A stretch of 64,000 nt of DNA from Smittia aterrima (taxonomy: Eukaryota > Arthropoda > Insecta > Diptera > Chironomidae). The position numbers and the translations under genes were made by a program. Below, in pieces: positions 26,401 to 38,300 of this stretch. Numbering within the stretch: position 1 is the first letter of the stretch; each line of letters opens with the position of its first letter. The stretch is taken from positions 19,654,854-19,718,853 of the forward strand of contig CP093830.1 of assembly GCA_033063855.1 (NCBI GenBank), in the 5' to 3' direction. The notes below the pieces were generated by a model. That model made no database searches and was not told where the DNA came from. It saw only the letters and a list, made by a program, of their open reading frames with translations.

Positions 26401-28003
26401 AAGCAAACGTACAAATGACTTGTGGTGGCTTCAATGTTTTGTACTTTGACAAATTGAAAGACTTCTTTTTTTTCACTTTTGTAAGCGATCACTTTAATTT
26501 GGAGGTTCCCGTCAAGATTGATTGCATGACGACCGCTTTGGAAGAGTTGGGGCGATGGTCGGACGTCTCATGATCAATCATAGTGAAAGGTTCGTCTGAA
26601 AATTGAAGAGTTACAACTGAACTCTCTGCAAAAAGATCTTACAGAAACCGAACGATATTCGTGAGAAGTGAATTGTTACTGCTTCACTCACGATCCAATC
26701 CAGACCACCGACTCAATAGTTGTGTAATCAGATCGAGTTTTCCTTTCATTTATCATTTGTGAATGGGGGAAAGTGAATCGAAATTGATGGGCTTGGAAAC
26801 CGCTGTTTAAGGTAGCGCACTAGCAGGTTCCCTAATTGCGGACTTGAGACATTTCGTCAGCTCTTTCAAGTCATTAACAGTTTGAATGTCGAAAGAATCC
26901 GCACATGCAGAAAGTGTAATAAATCAAGTCGTGCTCCTGAAATGCTCGAGATGTGAATGGAATTTTTCGTTTGCAATTCGACGACTGATGCACTGAATAA
27001 GATCGCTCTTAATGGCTTTTAAATTACATCACATCGAGCGTCGAGGCGTCTCCGTTCAAACTTGATCCCCCAACGCGCGTCTAGTAATTTCTGGTTTGCG
27101 ACCCGCTCAGCTGTCGAAGAATACAACTTTTACGTTTAAAGCTCTTTTACTTCTGAACTAATCACATGGCGAGCATGACAAGCATGCACATGGCTTCGCT
27201 TATAATTTAATCCGAGTCTTAATGCACACAACAATGTCTTGCAATATTTATTTAATTTGATAATTTCACAACAAAGCTCCGACGGAACGAAATAAAACAT
27301 TCATAATTTCTTGTTTGTTTCGGACTGAGCGAGCAGTGAACGAACCCAACAGATGTCCTCTCGACAGTTGCTGTTAATCCTTGTCTCATAAAAATTCCTC
27401 AGCGACGAGATTTGTTGTGAGTGAGAGGAGAAAACTTTCAGTGAAAGAACTTTCTCGAAATCGTAAATATTTCACCAACATTTGTTATTCTCGAGCCTGT
27501 GCGGTTGCTTTTCTCTAATCTAAACGCAAGTGCGACTTTTAATTTATTTATGGGCAATTAATTCTCTCACGTCGTTCGTTGTTTTTCTGAAGAAATAACA
27601 ATTTCTTTTCCCATCAGTGACATCAGTTGATTTTCCTCTTCACTTTTCCTTTCTTTTCCGTCGGATTTTTATTTTCTCTCCGAGCCAGCAATTTTTACTT
27701 CTTTACATGGACCGAGAGTGACCGTCGATCTCGCCTGTTGCACATCTCGATTTTCGAGTTTATTGACTCAATAAATCATTTGACGAATTGATTACGGGAC
27801 GATAATGCGATAATTAAATCGTTTATCGTCGCATTGATAATTATGCCGAGCAATTTAAAATTGCAATTTAATGACAAAGTTGCGCACGTGGAAAATGTTG
27901 AAAATCCGCTTGAAATTGTTCTTCTTTGACGACCGATAGAAATTGTTGTTAACTTACCGAAGAAACTCCACAAAGTCCAAACGATCAGCATTTTAATCCT
28001 CAT
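14479..28003 (-). CDS. Secreted cuticle protein with one chitin-binding peritrophin-A (CBM14) domain, CPAP1 type
   Basis: Extracellular protein expected to bind chitin in cuticle or tracheal lining. Eight coding exons (-): 27958-28003, 16618-16829, 16200-16564, 15963-16142, 15368-15891, 15074-15311, 14884-15006, 14479-14821, giving 676 residues with every phase consistent. Exon 1 encodes a signal peptide (MRIKMLIVWTLWSFF) and ends with a strong GTAAGT donor in phase 1. The next exon needs exactly one base, so the join gives SFFAQQTIDC, with an 11.1 kb intron between. The middle is Pro/Tyr/Asn/Gln-rich with a 20-residue tandem duplication (DEFLPMNPA twice). The single CBM14 domain at about 470-528 has cysteine spacing C-x15-C-x5-C-x10-C-x12-C-x7-C (SCQVWHYCD, LCPNGTIFS, CDWWFNVKC). 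After it come a Glu/Lys-rich coil and a Ser/Thr/Pro tail. A tandem relative lies at 32-41 kb. Body exons are very secure; the far signal exon is inferred from phase and content. The start could also be the Met at 27991. Confidence 0.86.
16001..16120 (-). repeat. 60-bp in-frame tandem duplication in a CPAP1 exon
   Basis: Two adjacent 60-bp units (16001-16060 and 16061-16120) share a nearly identical first half (tggrttcatsggaaggaa...) and an atcttttc core in the second half. They encode two 20-residue units, each containing DEFLPMNPA. A weaker echo, GDFMPIFHS, is encoded at the end of the preceding exon. Confidence 0.8.
16830..27957 (-). other. First intron (11.1 kb) of the first CPAP1 gene
   Basis: No exon of another gene could be supported here. 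The DNA is AT-rich with many short random frames. Notable contents are a CT run at 22919-22933, TAAT/ATTA- and TTTATG-rich blocks around 22.8-23.4 kb, and a 67-codon plus-strand frame at 23586-23789 that ends just before an AATAAA. First introns this long usually hold enhancers; that is inference. Confidence 0.6.
22919..22933. repeat. (CT)n microsatellite
   Basis: Seven and a half uninterrupted CT units inside the long intron; a simple sequence repeat with no visible function. Confidence 0.8.
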
Positions 28004-31000
28004 AACGAACAATAATTGAAAAGATTTCTTTTGAAAGAAAAACAACTTCAACACGAACTGGGCACTTTGCCGTAAGTTTTTCGTAAAAGATTTTCAAACA
28101 AATTTTATTATTCTCACTCTGACGTTGAGACGAAATTTTTTCTCTTTACAATTAGCACTCAAATGATTCAATTGTTTGAATTATTCATTGCAGCACTCAA
28201 CTCCGAACCGATTGCTTTCATCAAACGAGAAATTTACACACGATTCAGTAACTTTTGAATTTAATTGCTTAAGTTAGGACTCAATTGAAGACAGAAAAAA
28301 ATATTAAATTAAGAAGGTAACAAACTGAGAGCGACTTAGCGAATCAAGAGTTTGCATCAAACTGAAAAATGTAAACATAACATTGCCTGCCTACTGAAGA
28401 CTTTCCCATGCCAAGCAACACAAGCAAGAGACGCCAAGCGCTGTATACTCTCTGCTGTTGCACGCGGTGTGGTGAATATGATTCAGTAATAAAAAGTGAG
28501 TTACACTTGTACACTGCGGTGGTTTGAGTAAATGTTTCAAGTGTTTCCCTCAACACACCTGAGGAAGAAGATTAATTTTAAAATGTTATTTTTTCCCCTC
28601 GGAGTCTGCTTAACACCTTCAATGTGTTGTGTTGCCGCTTTTTGCATGTTTACAGATTCTGCCGTCGATAAAAATCGTTAGAGTAATGCACGCGGCGCTT
28701 AATGTGGAAAGAAGAAGTCATCAGCCAACATCGCGATAAACATTTGATAAATGACTTGGAATTTCACTTTGATTGATTTTTGTTTGCCTTTCCCGTTGAG
28801 TTTTCAACACTTTTCGTCGACTCAACGACTTGAAGTCGTTAAGGTTTTTCCTCTTCGTCGTTAAACTTTTTCGAGTTTATTTGACTGAGAGCAATTATCA
28901 GTGCGAGTGTTGACATCCAGGAAGTCGTTAAATTAAGAAGTGCATGCTGATTATGAAAGCTGCATTTCTCCAGTTTCGTTTGTCTCTTCACCTTTCGCTG
29001 TTTCTTATTACTTCGCGACTTTGAAACTGAGAGCGAGGCATAACGGTCATCGTTGAATTAACATGAATGAACGGTCGATTAACGGTTTGATCGTTGATCA
29101 AATTCATGTCGCACCGAATAATTAAATGTGTTGACAATGACGACTTCCTAATTTAAATGCAAATTCTTTCAGATTTTAAATCACAGCGAATCGGAAAGGG
29201 AAACAACAACGAAACGAAACCTGAATCGAGCCAATTCTCAAAACTCAATCGAACCTTTCACTTTCCTGCTTCTTTGATAATGACAATCAAACTGGAAATA
29301 AAAGATCGTTTGCCTTGCTGAAAAAAAAAGCGTCAATGGCAATGAAATCGTGAAACTCGAATTCGAAAGTTCAGAAACGCGAGGAAGTCCTCATCGTCGG
29401 TCAGCAAATTTCTTCAAATGAACTTCTCAATGCGAATAATTTGAATTTGATCGCCGTCATTAGGTAACGGCAGCTTATTGATCAATTTTTCATGCCCACG
29501 ATTTTTCTGTCAATCAAACGTGTTCAAATACCTCGATTGAGTCATTTGAAGTGGATCACGTCAACTTAAAGTTGTTCCTTCCTCTCCATAGCTCGTAACA
29601 AGATTCACCTTGAGCATCTTAGGTTTCACGATTGAACTGACAGTAGCGGGTCAAATAAAAATGGATTAAAATTATTCATATTTCTCTGTGCCACTCAGAT
29701 GAGCGATGGCTTCATTCAAAACAGTTTTTGTGACATTGAATATTAAAGGCAATGTGAATTGTTGAGACTGGTCGTGTACTGAGATTAATTTCATGAACTG
29801 ACTTCACTTGTTACGAAGACAATTCACTTTCAATCTTCATCTCGTCGCTTCCAGGAATTTGAAGCGAGAGAGCAAAAAAAAAATTGAAAAATCGTTTACT
29901 GAATTCCATTGCAACAATTTTTCTCGGGCGATAATTATCGGTTCAGTCATTCGCGAACATAAAAGACAATTAAATATTCATGAGTGCATGCATGCATTGC
30001 ATCTGATGCGAAATTAATTAATTGAATCTCATTACAGGGAGTATAAATGTTTATTTAATTCTGTTGCATCTATTTTCATCTCATTTTTCATTATGACACG
30101 AGTTCATTGTCATGTCTGTTTGTGAAAAGGTGAAAAGAGCAAAATAAAAGTGCAGCGAATTAAAAAATGTTTTCCCTCCAACTACAATGAGAGCGACTTT
30201 ACTGAAAGGGAAACTGAAGGTGAGTCAAGAGAGTAATGTTAAATATGTTTTGTTAAATCTAAAGAAACACTTTCATCGCAGTGAGAAAAAGCATTTTTAT
30301 TGCGTCAATATCATTTTCAATCAGAATTAATTAGCGAGAGTGAAATGCCTTTTGATTAAGCTCACACAGAAATAATTGGACAGGAATTAGTTTGATAATT
30401 TTCCAATTAAAGAAACTTCCGGATGGTTTCGAAAGGTATTAAAAGAGTTCGTGACAATTTTAACATTTTTCCAGGCCATCCGTAATCATCCTTTTATCCT
30501 TGAGCTTTCGTTGAATCCACGTTCAACAAATCAGCTGCCAAACAATTGCGTTTAATGAGATGGAAACGTAAACCGAGTGAATGCTCAATGAATGCGCCGC
30601 TGGCGCAGTTTGCTTTTTATTCTAAAATAAAACTTTAATAATAAATTTATTTAGTGAACAAGAATCCTCAACTTCCTCTATCAACCGTCCTTCTTCTGCT
30701 CAATCATCAATCGAACGTGTAAAACGCGATTCACAATTTCTGTTTTACCAAATTTTAATTAACATTTCATTTTTTGTCTTCTCCACAAACGCATCACACA
30801 AAAAAAAACTTTAAATTACTTTTGATGATGATTCAGCAGCGAGAGCGAAGAATAAAAAAGAAAAATCACGGAATTCCCTCGAGCAAGCAATCCTTATGCT
30901 GAATTATTAAAATTGTATATTTTTATTCATGAAAAAAAAACTTCAAATAAAAATTGAAATGTTTTTTTTTTAATATTTCTGTTCGGCTTCCTTTTTGTAA

Positions 31001-32334
31001 TTTTCAATTGAGAATTGATTTGAAACCGAACAAAGAATGAAAAGGAATCGTTAGCATGTTTGCAATCAAATTACCAAGAGAGTGAGACGAGAAATCAAGT
31101 GGAAGGTGAGCTTGCCAAATGAAGTTAGTTGGATTGAAATTTGGTTTCTTTGAAGGTTCTCGAGTTATCGTCGGTCGATATCGGAATTTGAATGAAACAT
31201 AATTGATTGGAAAAATGTTTTTATTTAAATCGCCTCTTGACGAAATTCACCACGCTCTGCAGTGCAGTTTGCAGACGTTCAAGGGAAAGAGTTTTTAAAA
31301 AGCTTGGTAAGCGATGATCGAGAAATTTTGCTGAAATAGCGAAGATCGCAAGCAACAAGTAATTGAGGATCAACGAGTTCGCAAAGGAAAACAAATTCAA
31401 TCAAGAAGAAAACTTTCTTGATTAGAAAACATTATTTTTCGCTGAGAGATTTTCAGATCAACATCGACAACTTCATTCATCCGAGGCAAAAGTGTTTCAA
31501 TAACAAATTAAAAAACAATAATTAAATGTTGTAGGAAAGTCCTAAAAATCTGCGCTACTTGAATTAAACTCCATCAACATCATTTTTTCACAACAAAAAA
31601 AATAATTAAATTTCTTGGAATTTATGTTGAAAAAAAATTGAACTGAAGCCGAACTTCTGTTTGAAGCATATTGCACAGCTCTCGATGAAAACAATCAAAG
31701 AGAGAATCGAGAAAAATAACATTGGCGTCGTTTAATCCTTTAATGATGAATAAATCATGTAATTAATGCTGAAACATTACATTTAATTATCATAGCAGTA
31801 ATTAAAAGCGAACTACATGAAAAATATTAATTGTTGCCCACAACTCATGTTTACAAGTTAATAGCGCTGAATTTATTTCCATAAAAGAGTGGCAGACGAT
31901 TCAGTGAGTGCATTGTCAGAAATGGTTTGGAGGCGGGTGGAGTGCAAGAGAAAGAGAGATGTTGTTTAAAAGCTAATAAATTTTATTGAAACTTTTCTTT
32001 TGTTAAAATTTACATTTCATATTTTGTAATAGGAATAAATCTGATCAAGGAAAATGATATTTCGAAACAATCACATAACTCTACGTACACTTAACTGTAT
32101 TTACATCGTAAATATTCAAAGAACTGGCGATGATTTCGGGGGAAAATGAAAAATTTGTGGATTTGAAATGAAAATTTGTTTGCGAAATTATTGATGGCAA
32201 AATAAATTAAAGACGCGTCTCTGTGTTTCACAAAAGTTGTATATTTACACACAAATTTTCAGTAAACGATGCTTTGCACTATGGCGCTTGAAAATGTTTT
32301 TTGTGCTATTTCGGTCAAACGCAATCGCGAAAAT
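28004..32334. other. Intergenic region between the two CPAP1 genes
   Basis: 4.3 kb without a supportable gene. It should contain the promoter and any 5' leader of the first CPAP1 gene (just right of 28003) and the 3' UTR of the second (left of 32335; a minus-strand AATAAA lies at 31982-31987). The rest is AT-rich with homopolymer runs and no recognised element. Confidence 0.55.
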
Positions 32335-35300
32335 TTATTTATTGAAAATGTCCTCAACTAATTCCTTGGTGATTATCCTATGTGGCTTTGTTGGATTTAC
32401 TTTTGGACGCTGATACAACCTGGCATTGATGGCATAAAGCCGTGGCGATAAATCACAGCGCACATTAAACCACCAATCACACACAAAAACTGCCTGAGAG
32501 AATTGCGTTCCGTTGGGGCAGAGGAAAGTCGCTTGGCGTCCATCAATATCTAAAATTAAACAGCATTTTGATTGTGCGCTATTGGCAACATCGAACTCTC
32601 TTCTTACCACAATAATGCCATCCTGAAAAAGAGAGAGAGAAAGAAAAAATTATTATCAATCGATAAACAATTTTAAACGAGTCGAAGTGGAAATCAAAAT
32701 AAAACTTTTCTTTATTTACCTTGACAACGCGTTTCCATGTCAGCAAAGAAGCCTGGATAGAGCTGCTCGTCACAGTAGAAGTTTGTGTAAGGCACAGCTG
32801 ACAATATTGGATAATCAGTTCCCGGTCGTCCTGCATGGGAAGAAGATGAGAAAAAAGCAATTAAATTGCGGATTTTATGTTATCATCAAACTTTAATAAA
32901 CCTCAAATATTAAAAACATATTGGCTTTTTCGGTTTCGGGCCATAAAAATAAATCCTAATTTTTTAATGCTTTCGCACGTATAGATCCAAATAAAATGTA
33001 TTTTATTAATCTTTGTTGCATGAAAAATTCACTGAGAGGATTTTTTTAAAATGATTTTAAACCGCAAGAGTCTTTGGAGGCTCCAGGAGAGAAGAGCTTG
33101 TGATATCACAAATGAATCGAACCCAAATAATTTATATTTCTTCCTACCAGCAGAACATTTTTTTTCTATATTTGTTGTGTTCAACATATAACAACATAAA
33201 CGCGCATAAAAAATTCACTTCTCCCTGCAGCTTTGGTTGGGAAACAAAAAAAATACAAAGCAGAACAAAAAATGTGCTTAAAAAGGCTTTTATAATTTAT
33301 TGGCTCGGGAGAACTCTCCTCAGACTCCTCCTCACTTAATCACAAAAATACTTTTTTAAATTGAAATTTATTGTTAAAGGTGATTCAATTTACCTGGAAT
33401 GGACTTTCCGAGCTCGAGATATTCTTTGACTGAAGGACTCAAAAATCCCGTGGGAATCACTGGAGATTCATTGTCTGCTTGCTCGTTGTCCAATCTCTGG
33501 TCAGGCTCCGGTACGACAGCAGCCGCTCCTGGCGAGCGAGCTTTCTTTGCTCGCTTCGAACGAATGCTCTGTTGCTCCTCAGATCCATCTGTAATGCAGT
33601 CGATGTGTTCATTTAAGTGGAATTGTTTTATTAATCATGAAAAATTGTCAGTGAAAATTTAAATGGAAATCACAAACGCATAAATTTCTATTTGACCAAC
33701 AGAATTGAGCCGCATTGAAAAATAAATGACCAGCGAGAGTTCGCGAAATGTTTTACAGAATCAATGAGAAGGAAAAATTGTATTTGGTTCATTCGCAGTG
33801 GAAATGCAAGCGAAATTAACCAGAAAATGAGTTTCATTATCATAAATTTCTTGAACCGGAAAATTGCCCGAGGCTTTTGCCTAATGAACTTTGACATTAA
33901 ACCAACTGATAGACAGATGGTCTTTGACAACGAGTAGCGGCGAAAAAGCACTGACAAAAGTGATTGAAATCAACCAATTAATCTCTCGCCTCGACTCCAC
34001 AAATCAAACGGAATTACACTTGATATAAATGTTTGATTCCGCAGTTCGATTTGCAGTTTTTCATTCTCTACCATCGAGCGACTCCTGAACCAAAACAAAG
34101 CCATTCATTTTGTAAGAGGATCGAGTGAGAGTGTAATGTAATTTATTAATCGCTGTAGCTTTTCTCTCTCGCTCTCGTAATAATTAATAATTTACGACTT
34201 CGGATGCAATTGGATACAAAACATTTTTATATTTCGAACATCCATTCGGAAATTATCTTCAGGATATCGCGTTTAACTTTTTTTTTCGCTCTCCGGATGT
34301 TGAGACAGAACGCGGATTAAATAATAAATAATGCGACGTTTGCGGATGGCGATGTAAAGATACGTCGCTAAATGCTTTTGCATGGAACGTTGAAGCTAAA
34401 GAATAGAATTCAACGAGCGTTCTTAACTCAAATGCTTCCACGCTTCCAGCATAAAAAATCACGATCTCATTGTTTGTTCCATTATCGTGATGCAAGAAAC
34501 GATTAATTCAGAAGACTCCGTGTACAACTTTATTAAGTAAGAAGCACATAAGAGGAGATAAATGACAGAAAAGAGTCTCAATGATGAACAAGTCAAGGTT
34601 GCGGTGACTCACGGTTTAGGCAACAAAGCATTGTGCACGACGAGTTGATCTTCTTTCAAGAAATCGAAAAAAAAAACTCTTTTGAAGCTCTGACATGAGA
34701 GAGAGATTTCAAGGTTAGTTCGAATTGCTTTTTTCCTGTGCACTAACGACTGTTGGTTTGGTTCTACCTACGAGAAACTCTGTAATTTAAATCATGTGAT
34801 GAGATTTAAATTATAGCGAGTCGAGCATAAAGTAGACTACGAACGAACTTTATGTGCTAGCCGCTCGTCAAACTTCATTGTTTTATGATCACTTCGGAAT
34901 GAGTTAGAATTCAAAGAAAAAAAAAACTCAAAAATGTTTCGATCAAAGGAACTCGGAGGCGAAGCACTTCAAGGCTTTTTTTCATCAAGAGCTTTAAAAT
35001 TCTTTGAAGGCGCTCGCAACAACTTCACTTCACCTTTAACGCGTTTCAAGTAGAAACTTTCAAGATAAAACAGCAGCGAAGAGATTTGAAATGACATTAA
35101 GCCAACGGCACGTGTTCCTGAGTGACTAAATAATACTCATTGTGCATTACAAGTCTCCATGTTCATATTTCATAATGTACACAAGCTTCAATCTTTGAAA
35201 AAGACACACAATGTGTATTTTCCTCCAATTTTTATTAACGTTTCTCAACAATCTCTTGCTTTGTCGCTGCTGAGAGTTGGTTGACTGAAAGTGGAGCGAG

Positions 35301-38300
35301 ATTAGCCCAAATGGCCACAGAAAGCGGTAATTGCTTTATGACTTGACCCCATGACTCATTTGCAGCAGCGAAAAACGAAGCGAAAGTGACATAAAACTTA
35401 TCTAAATCACTGCGATTTTTCTCTCGATAAGTTCCAAGGCGTCTTAAGTGCCACTCTCGACGACAGAGCACAAAAAGTGAGCTTTTCAAATGCATATCGA
35501 TGTGTGCTGAGTTTAATTAAAAAGTTTTCGCAATGAAAAGTAATGGCAATTGAGGCTCGAGTCTACTCTCGTTGCTGGTGGTTGAGACGATGTCGAGGGA
35601 GTGAATAAGAGAGAGAGAACTGTCTCGAAGGTAAATAAATTTGTTAATGGTGCCCTGCATGCATTTTATGTTTTCAGCTTAAACGTCGTCGCTTTTTACG
35701 AGCATTAACAATGCTCTATATTCGTGATTTAGACAATGCTTCTCTTTTTATTTCAATCTCAAAGCGCTGTTTTCCTATTCTTTAATGCAATAATGCGCCT
35801 TTGACTTGTGCAACGACTCGAGTTCTGTGTTTGTTTCTGCTTTATATTTTATTTTATTTTATTTACAGCGCATACGAGCAGAGACAACAACTCTTTCCTT
35901 GTCATCAGAGATTAAATGTTGAATACATAATTATTCCATCAAATCCGTCCACACGAGGATTATTCATGTCGTTGAGAAGTAAATATTCTTCTCAAGCAAC
36001 TAGCGAGATGGCTCGTGAGAAGTCGTGGCGACGACAAATTAGCAAAGATCGAGATGAACTTCTCGATGAAAAGTTCACGTCAGACTTAAGTCTCTTGATG
36101 ATGTTTAAAGTTTTATTAAAATACAAAATTCCTGCGTTTCTCATGTTTCGACAGAATTAATGGAAAATCTGGGAAAAGATCTTTTCTCTTTCTACATTTT
36201 ATTTTTTGGCGTAATGAGCTTTCAAGTGTGTTCGCTGTGAATGGCTGCAGATGTAGTTGCGCTAAAAGCGACTAGAAAAGTTTTTAATTTCGTACGTGTT
36301 TACTCTACAGCAACTGAAATGTCGAGTGCTTGAGAGAGCAACTCTAAATGCAGACGGAATCAAACATCGTCGTCGTGTGTGTGTTGATATTTCAAATTTA
36401 AAATAAAAAATCTCATCGTTGAGTTGAATTCTAAAATGTAAAAACTTTTGATGACTTATAATTATTGTTTATCTTCCGTTCTGCAGTCATTGGAGTTGCT
36501 TTTCCGTTTTCATTTCAAAGTTTTAATTAATCTACTCGCAAAAGCGAGCGCGCCCGCGTTTTTTTTCGTTCGTATTTTGATTTGACTCGAGTTGAACCTC
36601 CTTGTCATTGATAATTGCGTGCAAATCATAACTTCGTGCTTTCGCAAACGATTTTAACCCCGACTCGTTTGTTTATGATAAATTAGAAATGTAACATGTT
36701 TTGTTTGTTTAACTAGTAGCACTGAACGAAAGTTTAATTGGGTGATGAAACGTAAATTGAATGAGAATTACAGCGATTTGTTTGCACAATCGAATTTTGA
36801 ATGAACTCGATTCTCGAAGTTGATTCTCGTTCCGGAGGAAATATAATTAACTCAATGCTATTACGACATCGTGTTCTCGAGTTTCTAACGTTCTCTCATC
36901 AAGATTCGGTTTCATAATTCTGAGCACGTCTTATTTACAATGTTGTGTGAAGTCAACTTTTGTAGAAGGGACAAACGGCAGCAGCTGAAAATCTTGATTT
37001 CGCAGATCCAATCGAATTAACTGAGTCTTCTCTCTCTCACTCTTGAAAGAGGAAAAATAAAATTGAAAATCGAATGCCATTGTAATAGGAGTTATGAGCG
37101 GGGGATTCTTTAATGTTTTAAAGCTCGTTAATGCCATCATCTCAGTTACAAGATGCAATTTCAAGGCCTCGAACCATAACGAATCGTAACGGAATCATGC
37201 GAAAATCTCCCGCAGACTTCTCTCAAGTGAGTTTAAACTTTTAGCGCAGCATTCAAATTAAATTAGGATTGGCTCATTTACTTTTCGTTTCAGACTTCAT
37301 TTGATTCAATGACTTTTTTAGTTTAAGTCAAGCCCGAAGAATGGAAGTGGATTGTGCCGCATTTCGCTGTCTTGCTTTACCGTTGCTGTTGTTGTTGCTT
37401 GTTCTCCGACAAAATAAAAGAATTAAGTGCGTTTTTTAGTTCGCCCGTGATCGTGTCGTTTCCTACGACGAATTGTCTGCGAGCATCACGCTATATTTAT
37501 CCATTAGCACTAGGCTTGGATTATTTCGAGGGGCGCTATTGTAAGATTTTAAAGACGCGCGCGGCATAATTAAAAACTTTTGATTGCTTTTTAATTATTT
37601 TCCTATTCTTGGTTTCTTCATGATTGACATCGAAAAAAAAATGAGACTTCAACTTTGGCCATTCAAACCAACTGACAAATTTTATGCTGCAAAAGTAGTT
37701 TTTTCACACGCAATTATTTATGGCTTTTCAGTCGGTAGCTAAAAGAGTTTCATTGTTGTTGCGAGACAGCAAATTAGTTATCAAGATGAAGTCCAGCCTT
37801 TCTTGCCATAAATCTCGTCAAGTAATCTAAGAAAAACAAAAAACACTTTCGCTCTTATTCGTTCACATGCAAGAAAAGTCTTGAAACGATCTCGTGAACT
37901 GGTCACGCGGAAGTCGGCAATCATTCTGTGATTGATGAGATGAACGCGCCTTTTCGTTTTTCCTTTTTGATAAATTACTGCTACTTCACATTCTCGAGAG
38001 AGACATCGTTTCGCAATGATATTTCGCTAATGATTCATACCACACACTTTCAATAGCCTTCTCCGCCACCTAATGTTTCATTTGTTCCAATTACGAGCAC
38101 AAAAAGGCGAGCGACCGTAATGAAGAAACGTGATTCGATGTTTTTTTTTTCAGCTTGCGACTCCTCAGTGAGATCCGCGGTTGAAAGAAGATCAAATGGA
38201 TCAAGTTTATTGCAATTATAAGTCTCTCACAATTAGTCGAAGATCGATCAGCTGAATGCACAAGCGCTTAGCAAAGTAAAGATGAAGAAAATGAAGTTTT

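Noticed and set aside
27776..27957. Extension of the signal-peptide frame beyond 27957
   Set aside because: This is read-through of the GTAAGT donor into the intron; the residues after SFFG have no relation to the CPAP1 body.
32335..32610. 91-residue minus frame read straight through from 32610
   Set aside because: Its N-terminal part is the 58-nt intron 32550-32607 read in frame; the true exon begins at 32549.
35801..36160. 119-codon plus-strand frame as a gene
   Set aside because: It begins at a TTG. Its apparent hydrophobic start is the translation of a T-rich polypyrimidine tract, and there is no ATG-led gene or family match.
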